Assembly (NCBI RefSeq): GCF_004681975.1
Contig: NZ_SMLK01000004.1
Location: 62,001 to 126,000 of the forward strand
Direction of reading: 5' to 3'
Source: Ramlibacter humi
GTDB taxonomy: Bacteria; Pseudomonadota; Gammaproteobacteria; Burkholderiales; Burkholderiaceae_C
DNA length: 64,000 nt
The position numbers and the translations under genes were made by a program. Shown one piece after another: positions 47,090 to 55,394 of this stretch; the stretch's first letter is position 1, and every line of letters starts with the position of its first letter. The notes beneath the pieces were generated by a model. The model was not told the origin of the DNA and made no database searches. It saw only the letters and a list, made by a program, of their open reading frames with translations.

Positions 47090-47434
47090 TCAACCGCGCA
47101 GCAGCGGCCGCAGTTCCGCCGGCACCTGCACCGGCAATTCCAGCAGCAGGAACGACAGCGTCTTGCCGTGCGTGTCGAGGTTCAGCGCCTCGTTCACGCC
47201 GCCGTCCAGCAGGCCGTCGATGACGAAGTTCATCGCCTGCAGCTTCGGCAGCAGGAAGCGCCGCACGCCCTGCGGCTCGCGCCAGCGGAACTGCCGCAGC
47301 ACGGCGTCTTCGGTGACCTGGTCCACGAGCACCGGCCAGAAGGCCGGGTCCCAGGCGATCACGCTGATGTTGGAGCGGTCGCCCTTGTCCCCCGTGCGGC
47401 CGTGGGCCAGGCGCCAGAGCGGGAACGTGTCCAT
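47090..47434 (-). CDS. AtuA-associated small protein
   Basis: A 114-residue protein matching the small partner found with AtuA (acyclic terpene utilisation) in many proteobacteria: LAHGRTGDKGDRSNISVIAW near the start and FVIDGLLDGGVNEALNLDTHGKT later. It overlaps the AtuA stop by one base (TGATG). Function unproven; in some proteins this domain is fused to AtuA, indicating they act together. Confidence 0.85.
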   Translation of the reverse strand: MDTFPLWRLAHGRTGDKGDRSNISVIAWDPAFWPVLVDQVTEDAVLRQFRWREPQGVRRFLLPKLQAMNFVIDGLLDGGVNEALNLDTHGKTLSFLLLELPVQVPAELRPLLRG

Positions 47435-48807
47435 CACAGGTCTCCCTCGCCCGCCAGGTGGAAAGCCGGCGTGACGCTCTCGCGCGGCACGTAGCAGGAC
47501 AGGTTGTTCAGCCGCGCGGTGAGCGCGGTGCGCACGCCGCCGCCGGCCGCGGGCCCGCAGGTGTACAGCGCCGTGACTTCGCGCACCAGGCGCTGCGCTT
47601 GGCGCTTGTCGGGGTGCGCGGCCGCCGCACGCATGCGCGCATCGCGCATGGCCGGCGAAGGCAGGGACATCGGGGTGCGGCCCGCGTCGTCGCCGAACAC
47701 GCTGCTCACGCCGATGATGTCGAAGCGCGCATCCAGTGACGGCAGGCGCTTGCGCAGCACGTCGGCCGCCAGGCGGGCGCGCTCCGCGGCGCGTGGGCCG
47801 GCATACGAGATCTCGCCTTCGGCCAGCCAGCCGCCTTCGTGGAAGACGTTCACCTTCAGCGTCGGCGGCCGCGCGTGGCCACGCACGCCGCGCAGCGCCA
47901 CGAGGTTGCCGCCAACCGCTTCGACCGACGCGTCCGTGACGTCCGCGACCACGTCCGGCGTGAGGTACGCCGCGGGGTCGTGCACTTCGTAGAGCAGCTG
48001 CTCCTTCACGGTGGCGAGGCTCACCATGCCGCCGGTGCCTTCGGCCTTGCCGACGATGCAAGAGCCGTCCTCGAACAGCTCCACCACCGGGAACCCGACG
48101 ACGTGCAGATCGGGCACATCTTTCAGCCCCGGATCGGCGAAGTAGCCACCCGTGACCTGCGCGCCGCATTCCAGCAGGTGGCCGGCCATGGTGCCGCCCG
48201 CCAGCCGGTCCCAGTCGTCGTCGCGCCAGCCGAAGTGCGCCATCGCGGGCCCCAGCGCCAGCGCGGGATCGGCGACACGCCCGGCCACGACGACCTGCGC
48301 GCCCGCCGCGAACGCATCGGCGATGGGGCGCGCGCCGAGGTACGCGTTGGCGCTCACGACCTTCAGGCTGTCCAGCGCCGGCCCGGCGTGTTCGCGCAGC
48401 AGCGCGGCGTGCTGCGGCGACGAGAGATCGTCGCCCGTGACCACCGCGATGCGCGGCGAAGGCAGGCCCAGCCGCTTCGCGAGCGCGCGGATCGTCCGCG
48501 CAGCTCCCGGCGGGTTGGCCGCGCCGAAGTTGCCGACGATGCCGATGCCGTGCTGCAGGCAGCGCGCCAGCACCGGCTCCAGCAGGTCTTCCAGCAGCGG
48601 CTCGTAGCCCGAAGAAGGATCGTCGCGGCGGCGAAGCTGCGCCAGCGCCAGCGTGCGCTCGGCCAGCGTCTCGAACATCAGGCAGGCGCGCGCACCGGGC
48701 CTTTCACGCAGGCGAGCGATTAGCGTGTCCACCACGGGACCGGCCGCGTCCGTGCGGTCGCCGGAAAAGCCGGCGCCGCAGCCGATGAACAAGGGTCCGG
48801 TTGTCAT
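47434..48807 (-). CDS. AtuA-family protein (acyclic terpene utilisation)
   Basis: A 457-residue AtuA-family protein: [19 protein letters not shown] at the start, [43 protein letters not shown], and [20 protein letters not shown]. AtuA is needed for citronellol/geraniol growth in Pseudomonas, but homologues occur widely without the other atu genes. Here only the small partner is adjacent and no acyl-CoA carboxylase subunits (atuC/F) are present, so a terpene role is not demonstrated. Confidence 0.88.
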   Translation of the reverse strand: MTTGPLFIGCGAGFSGDRTDAAGPVVDTLIARLRERPGARACLMFETLAERTLALAQLRRRDDPSSGYEPLLEDLLEPVLARCLQHGIGIVGNFGAANPPGAARTIRALAKRLGLPSPRIAVVTGDDLSSPQHAALLREHAGPALDSLKVVSANAYLGARPIADAFAAGAQVVVAGRVADPALALGPAMAHFGWRDDDWDRLAGGTMAGHLLECGAQVTGGYFADPGLKDVPDLHVVGFPVVELFEDGSCIVGKAEGTGGMVSLATVKEQLLYEVHDPAAYLTPDVVADVTDASVEAVGGNLVALRGVRGHARPPTLKVNVFHEGGWLAEGEISYAGPRAAERARLAADVLRKRLPSLDARFDIIGVSSVFGDDAGRTPMSLPSPAMRDARMRAAAAHPDKRQAQRLVREVTALYTCGPAAGGGVRTALTARLNNLSCYVPRESVTPAFHLAGEGDL

Positions 48808-48972
48808 GGCCGCATCCTAATGGCCGCGCGGGAGGTCCACCCGGCGCGGCAACGCATCGGCACTGAAGAGCCTGGGTGTCGGCCCATCGATCGCAACGGG
48901 ACAGAACCCTGGGCACAACAGCAGGGTTTTCTCAGGATGAGGCGCCGCGGCGGCGGATGCCAGAATCGCGCC

Positions 48973-49620
48973 ATGAGCAAGACGTCCGACCGCCTCGCGG
49001 AGCTGCGCAAAAGCTACGAGCGCGCCGAATTGAGCGAGGAAGCCAGCCATGCCGACCCGCTGAAGCAGTTCGACCAGTGGCTGACCGAGGCCATCGCCGG
49101 CGAGGTGCCCGAACCCAACGCGATGACCGTGGCCACCGTGGGCAGCGACCTGCGCCCCAGCACGCGCATCGTGCTGGTCAAGGGCTACGACGAGCGCGGC
49201 ATCGTCTGGTACACCAACTACCAGAGCCGCAAAGGCCGAGAGCTGGCCGGCAACCCTTATGCCGCGCTGCAGTTCCACTGGGTGGAGCTGGAACGCGTGG
49301 TGCGCATCGAAGGCCGCGTGGAGAAAACCAGCGACGCGGAGAGCGACGCGTACTTCGCCAGCCGCCCGCTGGATTCGCGCATCGGCGCCTGGGCCAGCCC
49401 GCAAAGCGAGGTCATCAGCGGCCGCTCAGTGCTGGTGGCCAATGCCGCCAAATACGGCGCCCAGTTCCTGCTGAACCCGCCGCGCCCGCCGCACTGGGGC
49501 GGCTACCGCCTAGTGCCGCACGAGTGGCAGTTCTGGCAGGGCCGCAAGAGCCGGCTGCATGACCGGCTGCGGTACACGCGGGAAGGCGCGGGCTGGCTGC
49601 GCGAGCGGCTGGCGCCCTGA
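48973..49620 (+). CDS. pdxH: pyridoxamine 5'-phosphate oxidase
   Basis: A 215-residue PdxH. Signatures are [23 protein letters not shown] (FMN contacts), [40 protein letters not shown] and the C-terminal [22 protein letters not shown]. It makes pyridoxal 5'-phosphate, using FMN and oxygen. The start is from the family N-terminus; the frame is open upstream. Divergent from the AtuA gene 48807; followed by the PRPP-synthetase-like gene 90 bases later. Confidence 0.96.
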   Translation: MSKTSDRLAELRKSYERAELSEEASHADPLKQFDQWLTEAIAGEVPEPNAMTVATVGSDLRPSTRIVLVKGYDERGIVWYTNYQSRKGRELAGNPYAALQFHWVELERVVRIEGRVEKTSDAESDAYFASRPLDSRIGAWASPQSEVISGRSVLVANAAKYGAQFLLNPPRPPHWGGYRLVPHEWQFWQGRKSRLHDRLRYTREGAGWLRERLAP

Positions 49621-49710
49621 ATTTCCAGCCCTGATGAGCCATTGCCGCTCCGCCAGCGTCCGGCTTCCAAGACAATCGCCCCGCATGACGCCGACCCGGG
49701 AGGTCTCGCG

Positions 49711-50613
49711 ATGAACCTGCGCCTGCTGGCCCTGCCCGGGGCGGAGCGGCTCACGGCCGCGTTGGCGCACGCCATCGAAGCGCCGGTGGCCGCGCTCGAC
49801 TTCCGGCGCTTTCCGGACGGCGAGTCGTACCTGCGGATCGACGGCGACGTGCGCGGCCACGACGTCGTGATCGCCGCTGCGCTGCGCGACCCCGACCCGC
49901 AGCTGATGACGCTGTGGAGCCTGTCGGACACGCTGCGCGAGATGGGCGCCCGCCGCATCGCGCTGGCCGCGCCCTACCTGCCCTACATGCGCCAGGACGC
50001 GCGCTTCCGCGAAGGCGAGGCGATCACGTCGCGCACGTTCGGGCGCCTGGCGTCGCAGGCTTTTGACTGGGTGGTGACCGTCGATCCGCACCTGCACCGC
50101 TACCAATCGCTGGACGAGGTCTACCGCATCCCGACGCAGGTGGTGCGCAGCGCGCCGGCCATCGCCTCCTGGGTGCGCGCGAACGTGCCCGAGCCCATGC
50201 TGATCGGCCCCGATGCCGAAAGCGAGCAGTGGGTGGCCGACGTGGCGCGGCGGCTGGGCTGCCCGTGGCAGGTGCTGCTGAAGACGCGCCGCGGCGACCG
50301 CGACGTGTCCGTCACGCTGCCCGATGCATCCGCCGCGCGCGGCCGCACGCCGGTGATCCTGGACGACATCGTGTCCAGCGGCCACACCATGGCCGAAGCG
50401 GCGCGGCATGTGAGCGAGGCTTTCGGCGTGGCGCCGGTGTGCATCGGCGTGCACGCGATGTTCGCGCCCGGCGCGCGCGAGTTGCTGGCGTCCACGGGCG
50501 CGGCGCGCATGGTCACCTGCAATGCAATCGAGGACGAGACGAACGCGATCGACGTGCTGCCGGAAGTGGCGCGCGTCATCGCGCAGTGGTCGCGGGCTCA
50601 GGCCGGCGTGTAG
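49711..50613 (+). CDS. ribose-phosphate pyrophosphokinase-like protein
   Basis: A 300-residue protein of the PRPP-synthetase family: PDGESYLRI, MRQDARFREGEAITSRTFG (ATP-binding region), TVDPHLHRYQSLDEVY, and the PRPP loop VILDDIVSSGHTMAEAARH. GGGAGG precedes the ATG. The form is shorter than housekeeping Prs (about 315) and resembles the archaeal-like secondary type. Housekeeping prs normally lies with ispE/rplY, so this is probably a second, specialised copy (inference). Its last 16 bases overlap the opposing copZ-like gene. Confidence 0.85.
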   Translation: MNLRLLALPGAERLTAALAHAIEAPVAALDFRRFPDGESYLRIDGDVRGHDVVIAAALRDPDPQLMTLWSLSDTLREMGARRIALAAPYLPYMRQDARFREGEAITSRTFGRLASQAFDWVVTVDPHLHRYQSLDEVYRIPTQVVRSAPAIASWVRANVPEPMLIGPDAESEQWVADVARRLGCPWQVLLKTRRGDRDVSVTLPDASAARGRTPVILDDIVSSGHTMAEAARHVSEAFGVAPVCIGVHAMFAPGARELLASTGAARMVTCNAIEDETNAIDVLPEVARVIAQWSRAQAGV

Positions 50614-50789
50614 CCCGCCTCGGCCAGCGCGGCCGCGAACTTCTCGCGCGGCTGCGGCGATTCCACCCGCGCTTCCTTGCGCGCGAGGTCCACTTCCACC
50701 CGCGCCTGCGGGTCCACTTCATGGGCAGCCTCGGTCACGGCGTTGACGCAATGGCCGCAGCTCATCGCGGGCAGCTTGAATTCGTGCAT
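50598..50789 (-). CDS. copZ: copper chaperone, heavy-metal-associated domain
   Basis: A 63-residue HMA-domain protein of ferredoxin fold with the metal-binding CGHC of MSCGHCVNAV at about residues 11-14. CopZ-like proteins carry Cu(I) to CopA. GGAG seven bases upstream sets the start. It is transcribed divergently from copA from a promoter with its own CueR-type dyad (50814-50844), so it should be induced with copA. Confidence 0.88.
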   Translation of the reverse strand: MHEFKLPAMSCGHCVNAVTEAAHEVDPQARVEVDLARKEARVESPQPREKFAAALAEAGYTPA

Positions 50790-50813
50790 GTGCTTTCTCC
50801 GTTCGATGCGGCC

Positions 50814-50844
50814 ATCCTGCAGCTTCCCACGGTGGCAAGGTCAA
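50814..50844 (-). promoter_or_regulatory. CueR-type promoter of copZ
   Basis: On the minus strand: -35 TTGACC (50844-50839), then a 19-base spacer with the dyad ACCTTGCCA-CCG-TGGGAAGCT, then -10-like CAGGAT (50819-50814). A 19-base spacer with an ACCTTGCC/AAGG dyad is the hallmark of MerR-family copper promoters, as in E. coli copA. The ATG lies 25 bases downstream of the -10. Confidence 0.7.
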
Positions 50845-50863
50845 CGGCCACCCGTTGACCTTG
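50836..50863. repeat. perfect inverted repeat in cop intergenic region
   Basis: CAAGGTCAACGG, a four-base loop CCAC, and its exact complement CCGTTGACCTTG. The left arm contains the copZ -35 element; the right arm carries a mirror TTGACC on the plus strand without a usable -10. Confidence 0.8.
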
Positions 50864-50892
50864 CTTGATGCAGGGCAAACGCCGCCCCGGAC

Positions 50893-50923
50893 TTGACCTT
50901 ACCATGATGGAAAGGTTCAGACT
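50893..50923 (+). promoter_or_regulatory. CueR-type promoter of copA
   Basis: -35 TTGACC (50893-50898), 19-base spacer, -10-like CAGACT (50918-50923). The dyad ACCTTACCATGATGGAAAGGT (ACCTT 50896-50900, AAGGT 50912-50916) lies in the spacer, as in known CueR operators. Predicted transcription start is at about 50930, next to the copA ATG at 50931. Confidence 0.75.
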
Positions 50924-50930
50924 GGCATCC

Positions 50931-53108
50931 ATGGACACCACCCTCACCCCGCCCGTGCGGCTGCAGATCGAAGGCATGACCTGCGCTTCGTGCGTCAACC
51001 GCGTGGAGCGCGCGCTGAAGAAAGTGCCCGGCGTGGCGGGCGCGGAAGTGAACCTCGCGACGGAAACGGCCGAGGTGCGGCTGGCGGGCGGCGCCGACAC
51101 CGCCGCGCTGTCCGCCGCGGTGGAAAAGGCCGGTTACCACGCGACGCTGCTGCAAGATGAACAGCCGCACGACGCGCCCTTGCAGAGCCCCTGGCCGGTC
51201 GTGCTCTCCGCCCTGCTGTCGCTGCCCTTCCTGCTGCAGATGATCGCCATGGCCGCGGGCAGCGGCTGGATGCTGCCGGGCCTGCTGCAATGGGCGCTGG
51301 CGACGCCGGTGCAGTTCTGGCTGGGCGCGCGCTTCTACCGCGCGGGCTGGGCGGCGCTGCGTGGCGGCACCGGCAACATGGACCTGCTGGTGGCGCTGGG
51401 CACCAGCGCGGCCTACGGGTTGAGCACATGGCAGCTGCAGGCGCACGGCGGCCACGGCCACCTGTACTACGAAGCGTCGGCGCTGGTCATCACGCTGGTG
51501 CTGCTGGGCAAGTGGCTGGAAGGCCGCGCCAAGCGGCAGGCCACCGATGCCATCCGCGCGCTGAATGCACTGCGGCCGGACACCGCGCGGGTGCGGCGCA
51601 ATGGCACGGAGACGGAGATCGCCGTCGCGCGACTCGTGCGTGGCGACCTGGTGGTCGTGCGCCCCGGCGAGCGCATCCCCGCCGACGGTGAAGTGACCGA
51701 AGGGCGCAGCCACGTGGACGAATCGCTGCTCACCGGCGAAAGCCTGCCGGTGCCCAAGGAAGCCGGCGCTCGCGTGACCGGTGGATCGGTCAACGCCGAA
51801 GGCCTGCTGGTGGTGCGCGCCACGGCGCTGGGCGCGGAGAGCACGCTGGCACGCATCGTGCGCCTGGTGGAATCCGCGCAGGCGAAGAAGGCGCCGGTGC
51901 AGCGGCTGGTGGACAAGGTCAGCGCGGTGTTCGTGCCCGTGGTGCTGGGCATCGCGCTGCTCACGCTGCTGGGCTGGGGCCTGGGCACGGGCGAGTGGGA
52001 CATGGCCATCCTGAATGCGGTGGCCGTGCTGGTCATCGCCTGCCCTTGCGCACTGGGCCTGGCCACGCCGGCGGCCATCATGGCCGGCACCGGCGTTGCC
52101 GCGCGTCACGGCATCCTGATCCAGGACGCGCAGGCGCTGGAGCTGGCACACCGCGTCAACGTCGTCGCGTTCGACAAGACCGGCACGCTGACCGAAGGCA
52201 AGCCTTCGCTGGTACTGGCGCAGCCGAATGGCATCGCGGACGAAGAGTTGCTGCGGCTGGCGGCTTCGCTGCAGGCGGGCAGCGAGCATCCGCTGGCGCG
52301 GGCGGTGGTGGATGCGGCGCGCGCGCAGGGCATCACCCCTGTTCCGGCGGAAGGCGTCACGGCGGTGGCCGGCCGCGGCATCACCGGCCGCGTGGCAGGC
52401 CGCGAACTGCGCCTGGGCAGCACGCGCTGGATGGCGGAACTGTCGGTCGAAAGCGGATCCCTCGCGGAAGCCGCTCAACGCGCGCAAGCCGAAGGCCGCA
52501 CCGTGTCGTGGCTGGCCGACGTCGGCGGGCCTCCCCGCCTGCTGGGCCTGCTGGCCTTCGGCGATTCGCTCAAGCCCGGCGCCGCCGCGGCGATGGCGGC
52601 ACTGCGCCAGGAAGGCGTGCGCACCGCGCTGGTTTCCGGCGACAACGCCGGCGCGGCCAACGCGGTCGGCCGGCAACTGGGCATCGACGCCGTGCACGCC
52701 GAAGTGCTGCCGCAGGACAAGGCGCGCCTTGTCGCCGGCCTGCGCGAAGGCGGCCACGTGGTCGCGATGGTCGGCGACGGATTGAACGACGCGCCGGCGC
52801 TCGCGGCCGCCGACGTCGGCATCGCGATGGCCACCGGCACCGACGTGGCGATGCACGCGGCCGGCGTCACGCTGATGCGCGGCGACCCCGCGCTGGTGGC
52901 CGACGCCATCGACGTGTCGCGCCGCACCTTCGCCAAGATCCGCCAGAACCTGTTCTGGGCCTTCGCCTACAACGTCGTGGGCATCCCGCTCGCCGCGCTG
53001 GGCTGGCTGAGTCCCGTCGTCGCCGGCGCGGCGATGGCCTTCAGCAGCGCCAGCGTGGTGGGCAACGCGCTGCTGCTGCGCCGCTGGAAAGGAGCTTCCC
53101 GTGACTGA
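50931..53108 (+). CDS. copA: Cu(I)-translocating P1B-type ATPase
   Basis: A 725-residue copper exporter. One N-terminal HMA domain with CxxC at C18/C21 (GMTCASC), about eight membrane helices, the transmembrane CPC motif at 371-373, phosphorylation site [10 protein letters not shown] at D415, and the hinge [15 protein letters not shown] plus the conserved late motifs NxY and MxxS ([16 protein letters not shown]) define the Cu(I) subgroup. It is followed by cueR with an eight-base overlap. ATG 50931 lies next to the predicted transcription start; an upstream start at 50865 would read through the promoter. Confidence 0.95.
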   Translation: MDTTLTPPVRLQIEGMTCASCVNRVERALKKVPGVAGAEVNLATETAEVRLAGGADTAALSAAVEKAGYHATLLQDEQPHDAPLQSPWPVVLSALLSLPFLLQMIAMAAGSGWMLPGLLQWALATPVQFWLGARFYRAGWAALRGGTGNMDLLVALGTSAAYGLSTWQLQAHGGHGHLYYEASALVITLVLLGKWLEGRAKRQATDAIRALNALRPDTARVRRNGTETEIAVARLVRGDLVVVRPGERIPADGEVTEGRSHVDESLLTGESLPVPKEAGARVTGGSVNAEGLLVVRATALGAESTLARIVRLVESAQAKKAPVQRLVDKVSAVFVPVVLGIALLTLLGWGLGTGEWDMAILNAVAVLVIACPCALGLATPAAIMAGTGVAARHGILIQDAQALELAHRVNVVAFDKTGTLTEGKPSLVLAQPNGIADEELLRLAASLQAGSEHPLARAVVDAARAQGITPVPAEGVTAVAGRGITGRVAGRELRLGSTRWMAELSVESGSLAEAAQRAQAEGRTVSWLADVGGPPRLLGLLAFGDSLKPGAAAAMAALRQEGVRTALVSGDNAGAANAVGRQLGIDAVHAEVLPQDKARLVAGLREGGHVVAMVGDGLNDAPALAAADVGIAMATGTDVAMHAAGVTLMRGDPALVADAIDVSRRTFAKIRQNLFWAFAYNVVGIPLAALGWLSPVVAGAAMAFSSASVVGNALLLRRWKGASRD

Positions 53109-53505
53109 AACCCTGTTCAACATCGGCGAGGCCGCGCGCCGCTCCAACGTGTCGGCCAAGATGGTCCGGCACTACGAATCGCTGGGCCTGCTGCCCGCGG
53201 TGAACCGCACCGACGCCGGCTACCGCCAGTACGGCGACCGCGAGGTGCACACGCTGCGCTTCATCCGCCGCGCGCGCGACCTGGGGTTCTCGATGGCGGA
53301 GATCGCCGAGCTGCTGAAGCTGTGGCAGAACCGCCGCCGCTCCAGCGCCGACGTCCGCCGAATCGCGTCCGCCCACGTCGCCGATCTCACGCGCAAGCTG
53401 GAAGAAATGGAAGCGATGCGCCGCACGCTGCAGACGCTGATCCATTGCTGCCACGGTGACCACCGGCCGGATTGCCCGATCCTGGAGGAGCTGGAGGGGG
53501 CCTAA
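53101..53505 (+). CDS. cueR: MerR-family Cu(I)-responsive regulator
   Basis: A 134-residue CueR: winged helix ([40 protein letters not shown]), dimerisation helix, and the metal loop [13 protein letters not shown], whose Cys pair (about positions 114-126) matches CueR's C-x7-C spacing. The GTG start overlaps the end of copA by eight bases, so the regulator is made with the pump and activates both cop promoters seen upstream. Autoregulation through copA induction follows from the operon layout. Confidence 0.93.
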   Translation: MTETLFNIGEAARRSNVSAKMVRHYESLGLLPAVNRTDAGYRQYGDREVHTLRFIRRARDLGFSMAEIAELLKLWQNRRRSSADVRRIASAHVADLTRKLEEMEAMRRTLQTLIHCCHGDHRPDCPILEELEGA

Positions 53506-53547
53506 GCCGCCGAGCGATCCCGCACGCGCCGCGCCCGCAGATCAGCA

Positions 53548-53865
53548 TCAACCGTGCGTGACCTTCAACCCCACGATCCCCGCGAAGATCAACCCCAGGC
53601 AAGCCAGCCGCGCCACCGTCGCGGGTTCGCCGAACAGGACGATGCCCAGCACCGCGGTCCCTACCGCGCCAATGCCGGTCCACACCGCGTAAGCCGTCCC
53701 CACCGGCAGCGACCTCATCGCCCACCCGAGCAACAGCACGCTGGCCACCATCGCGGCCACCGTGCCCACCGACGGCCACAGTTTCGAGAAGCCTTCGGTG
53801 TACTTCAAGCCGATCGCCCAGCCCACCTCGAACAGCCCCGCGACGCACAACACGATCCAGGCCAT
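53548..53865 (-). CDS. SMR-family exporter, SugE/Gdx type
   Basis: A 105-residue small multidrug-resistance protein with four membrane helices. [16 protein letters not shown] holds the essential Glu, and [17 protein letters not shown] is the guanidinium-exporter/SugE signature. Gdx proteins export guanidinium. ATG 53865 is preferred (GAGG six bases upstream), though a GTG at 53877 overlaps the GST stop in a GTGA. Same strand as, and just downstream of, the GST gene. Confidence 0.9.
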   Translation of the reverse strand: MAWIVLCVAGLFEVGWAIGLKYTEGFSKLWPSVGTVAAMVASVLLLGWAMRSLPVGTAYAVWTGIGAVGTAVLGIVLFGEPATVARLACLGLIFAGIVGLKVTHG

Positions 53866-53873
53866 GGCCCGCC

Positions 53874-54548
53874 TCACTCCGGGAAAGAGGGAACACCGAA
53901 CTCGCCGCCGCGCTGTTGCGCGCGCTGGTAGGCGGGACGCTCATGGATGCGACGCAGCCAGTCGGCGATCTTCGGCCGGCCCGCGAGGCCGATGCGCTTC
54001 TCCGCGGCTTCCAGCGGATAACTCATCTGGATGTCCGCCGCGCTGAACGCCTCGCCCGCGAACCACGGGCGCTGCGACAGCTCGGCCTCGATGAAGTCCA
54101 GGTGCCGCTTCATCTGCGGCAGCACGAACGAGTTGCGGCCCTGGTCGGCGATCTTGCGCGTCACCGGCTTCAGGAAGAACGGCACCTTGGCACGCTCGAT
54201 GCCGTCGAACAGCAGCTTCACCAGCAGCGGCGGCATCAGCGAGCCTTCGGCGTAGTGCAGCCAGTACAGGTAGCGCGCGCGGTCCGGCGCGCCGGGCGCG
54301 ACCGCCAGCGCCGAACCTTCGCGCTCCGCCAGGAATTCGAGGATGGCGCCGGACTCGGCCAGCGTGCGCCCGTCCTCGGTGACCACCGGCGACTTGCCCA
54401 GCGGGTGCACCGCCTTCAGCTCCGGCGGCGCGAGCAGCGTGCGCGGATCGCGCTGGTAATGCTGGATCTCGTAGGGCAGCCCCAGCTCCTCCAGCAGCCA
54501 CAGCACGCGCTGCGAGCGCGAGAGGTTCAAGTGGTGGACGGTGATCAT
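53874..54548 (-). CDS. glutathione S-transferase
   Basis: A 224-residue GST: thioredoxin-like N-terminal domain ([20 protein letters not shown], with Ser near residue 10 as the likely glutathione-activating residue; [20 protein letters not shown]), then an all-helical C-terminal domain ([30 protein letters not shown]). It conjugates glutathione to electrophiles or acts as a binding protein. It is followed directly by the SMR exporter, so the two may be co-transcribed. Confidence 0.93.
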   Translation of the reverse strand: MITVHHLNLSRSQRVLWLLEELGLPYEIQHYQRDPRTLLAPPELKAVHPLGKSPVVTEDGRTLAESGAILEFLAEREGSALAVAPGAPDRARYLYWLHYAEGSLMPPLLVKLLFDGIERAKVPFFLKPVTRKIADQGRNSFVLPQMKRHLDFIEAELSQRPWFAGEAFSAADIQMSYPLEAAEKRIGLAGRPKIADWLRRIHERPAYQRAQQRGGEFGVPSFPE

Positions 54549-54598
54549 CGCAAGGCCTTTCAGGAGGCCGCGATGCTACCCGCGGGAAGCACCACCGG

Positions 54599-54949
54599 TC
54601 AGCTGAGCACTTCGAGCCCGTGCTTGTCGACGACCGAGAGCAGCTTCGCGGAACTGCCGCTGGGGCGCTTGGCCCCTGATTCCCACTGCTGCAACGCCGA
54701 GGTGCTAACGTTCAGGCTGCGCGCGAAAAACGCCTGGCTGGCGTTGACCTTCTGCCGGATGCGGACGACATCGGCAGCCGTGTATTCAGGCGGGGCCAGG
54801 CACAACTCTTCGTAGGAACGCAAGGTCTTCTTGTCGATCAGGCCCGCCCGCTCCATGTCGCCGGCGAGTTCAAGGATGGCGGCCATGGCGCCGCTCCTGG
54901 GCTTGCGCGACACCTTACGCGTTGGCGCTCTCGGCGCTTTTGCAGTCAT
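54599..54949 (-). CDS. antitoxin with Xre-type helix-turn-helix
   Basis: A 116-residue antitoxin. The C-terminal half is an Xre/HigA-like helix-turn-helix (VRIRQKVNASQAFFARSLN, STSALQQWESGAKRPSG). The N-terminal about 50 residues are basic and would contact the toxin. It follows the toxin gene and overlaps it by 35 bases when the first ATG (54949, GGGAG upstream) is used; a second ATG at 54886 has AGGAG and could give a shorter form. It probably represses the operon through the 55316-55336 dyad. Confidence 0.85.
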   Translation of the reverse strand: MTAKAPRAPTRKVSRKPRSGAMAAILELAGDMERAGLIDKKTLRSYEELCLAPPEYTAADVVRIRQKVNASQAFFARSLNVSTSALQQWESGAKRPSGSSAKLLSVVDKHGLEVLS

Positions 54950-55352
54950 TGCAGATCTCCCGGACAGAGCCTTCGCTCACGAGTCTCGCGATGCCTTGCA
55001 GGCCACCTACACCCAGTGCCGCCGCCAGTCCACGGAATCCGGCCAGTTCATCGTGCCTGATGTTCTCGCGATCGGACTTTGCATACAGATAGGCGAACAA
55101 CCAGAACGCGCCGGACTTCGCGACCACGATCGCGCGGCCGCGGTTGTCCATCACCCGCTTCTTCCAGACGCTGCCGCCCAGGTCGTCGCCCTTGCCCTGC
55201 TCCAGCTCCGCGGCGGCCTTGCAGAGCTCCCTGTCACCCAGCCCGGCCTTGATGGCCAGCCGGGCGAAGCTCCTGGTCTTGAAGGTCTTTGCCGCAGGTT
55301 GGAACGATTTGTTCACTATACCACCTGGTGTGATAGCTTGCAGATCGGCCAT
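54915..55352 (-). CDS. RelE-like toxin (PF06296 type)
   Basis: A 145-residue putative mRNA interferase. The conserved core runs FKTRSFARLAIKAGLGDREL ... GSVWKKRV ... AFWLFAYLYAKSDRENIRHD ... AGFRGLAA, characteristic of RelE-type toxins of toxin-first operons. The ATG at 55352 has GGAG close upstream and is used here. Family members normally begin only a few residues before FKTR, so a GTG at 55316 (preceded by AGGTGG), within the operator dyad, is a real alternative. The operon order is toxin-antitoxin. Confidence 0.85.
   Translation of the reverse strand: MADLQAITPGGIVNKSFQPAAKTFKTRSFARLAIKAGLGDRELCKAAAELEQGKGDDLGGSVWKKRVMDNRGRAIVVAKSGAFWLFAYLYAKSDRENIRHDELAGFRGLAAALGVGGLQGIARLVSEGSVREICNDCKSAESANA
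55316..55336. promoter_or_regulatory. toxin-antitoxin operator dyad
   Basis: CTATACCACCTGGTGTGATAG is a near-perfect 21-bp palindrome (two mismatched pairs). On the minus strand it overlaps TATAGT, a good -10, with CTGCAA 17 bases upstream as a weak -35. Position at the toxin start fits autoregulation by the Xre antitoxin. Confidence 0.65.
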
Positions 55353-55394
55353 TCCACTCCAGGCCCACCGAAAAGTGACTGGCCGAACGCGCCA

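Noticed and set aside
48808-48972. AtuA/pdxH intergenic region as an RNA gene or riboswitch
   Set aside because: No conserved structure or motif recognisable; ordinary divergent promoter spacing.
50855-50885. A third CueR promoter on the plus strand
   Set aside because: TTGACC at 50855-50860 is present but the 19-base-spaced position holds CGCCGC, not a -10.
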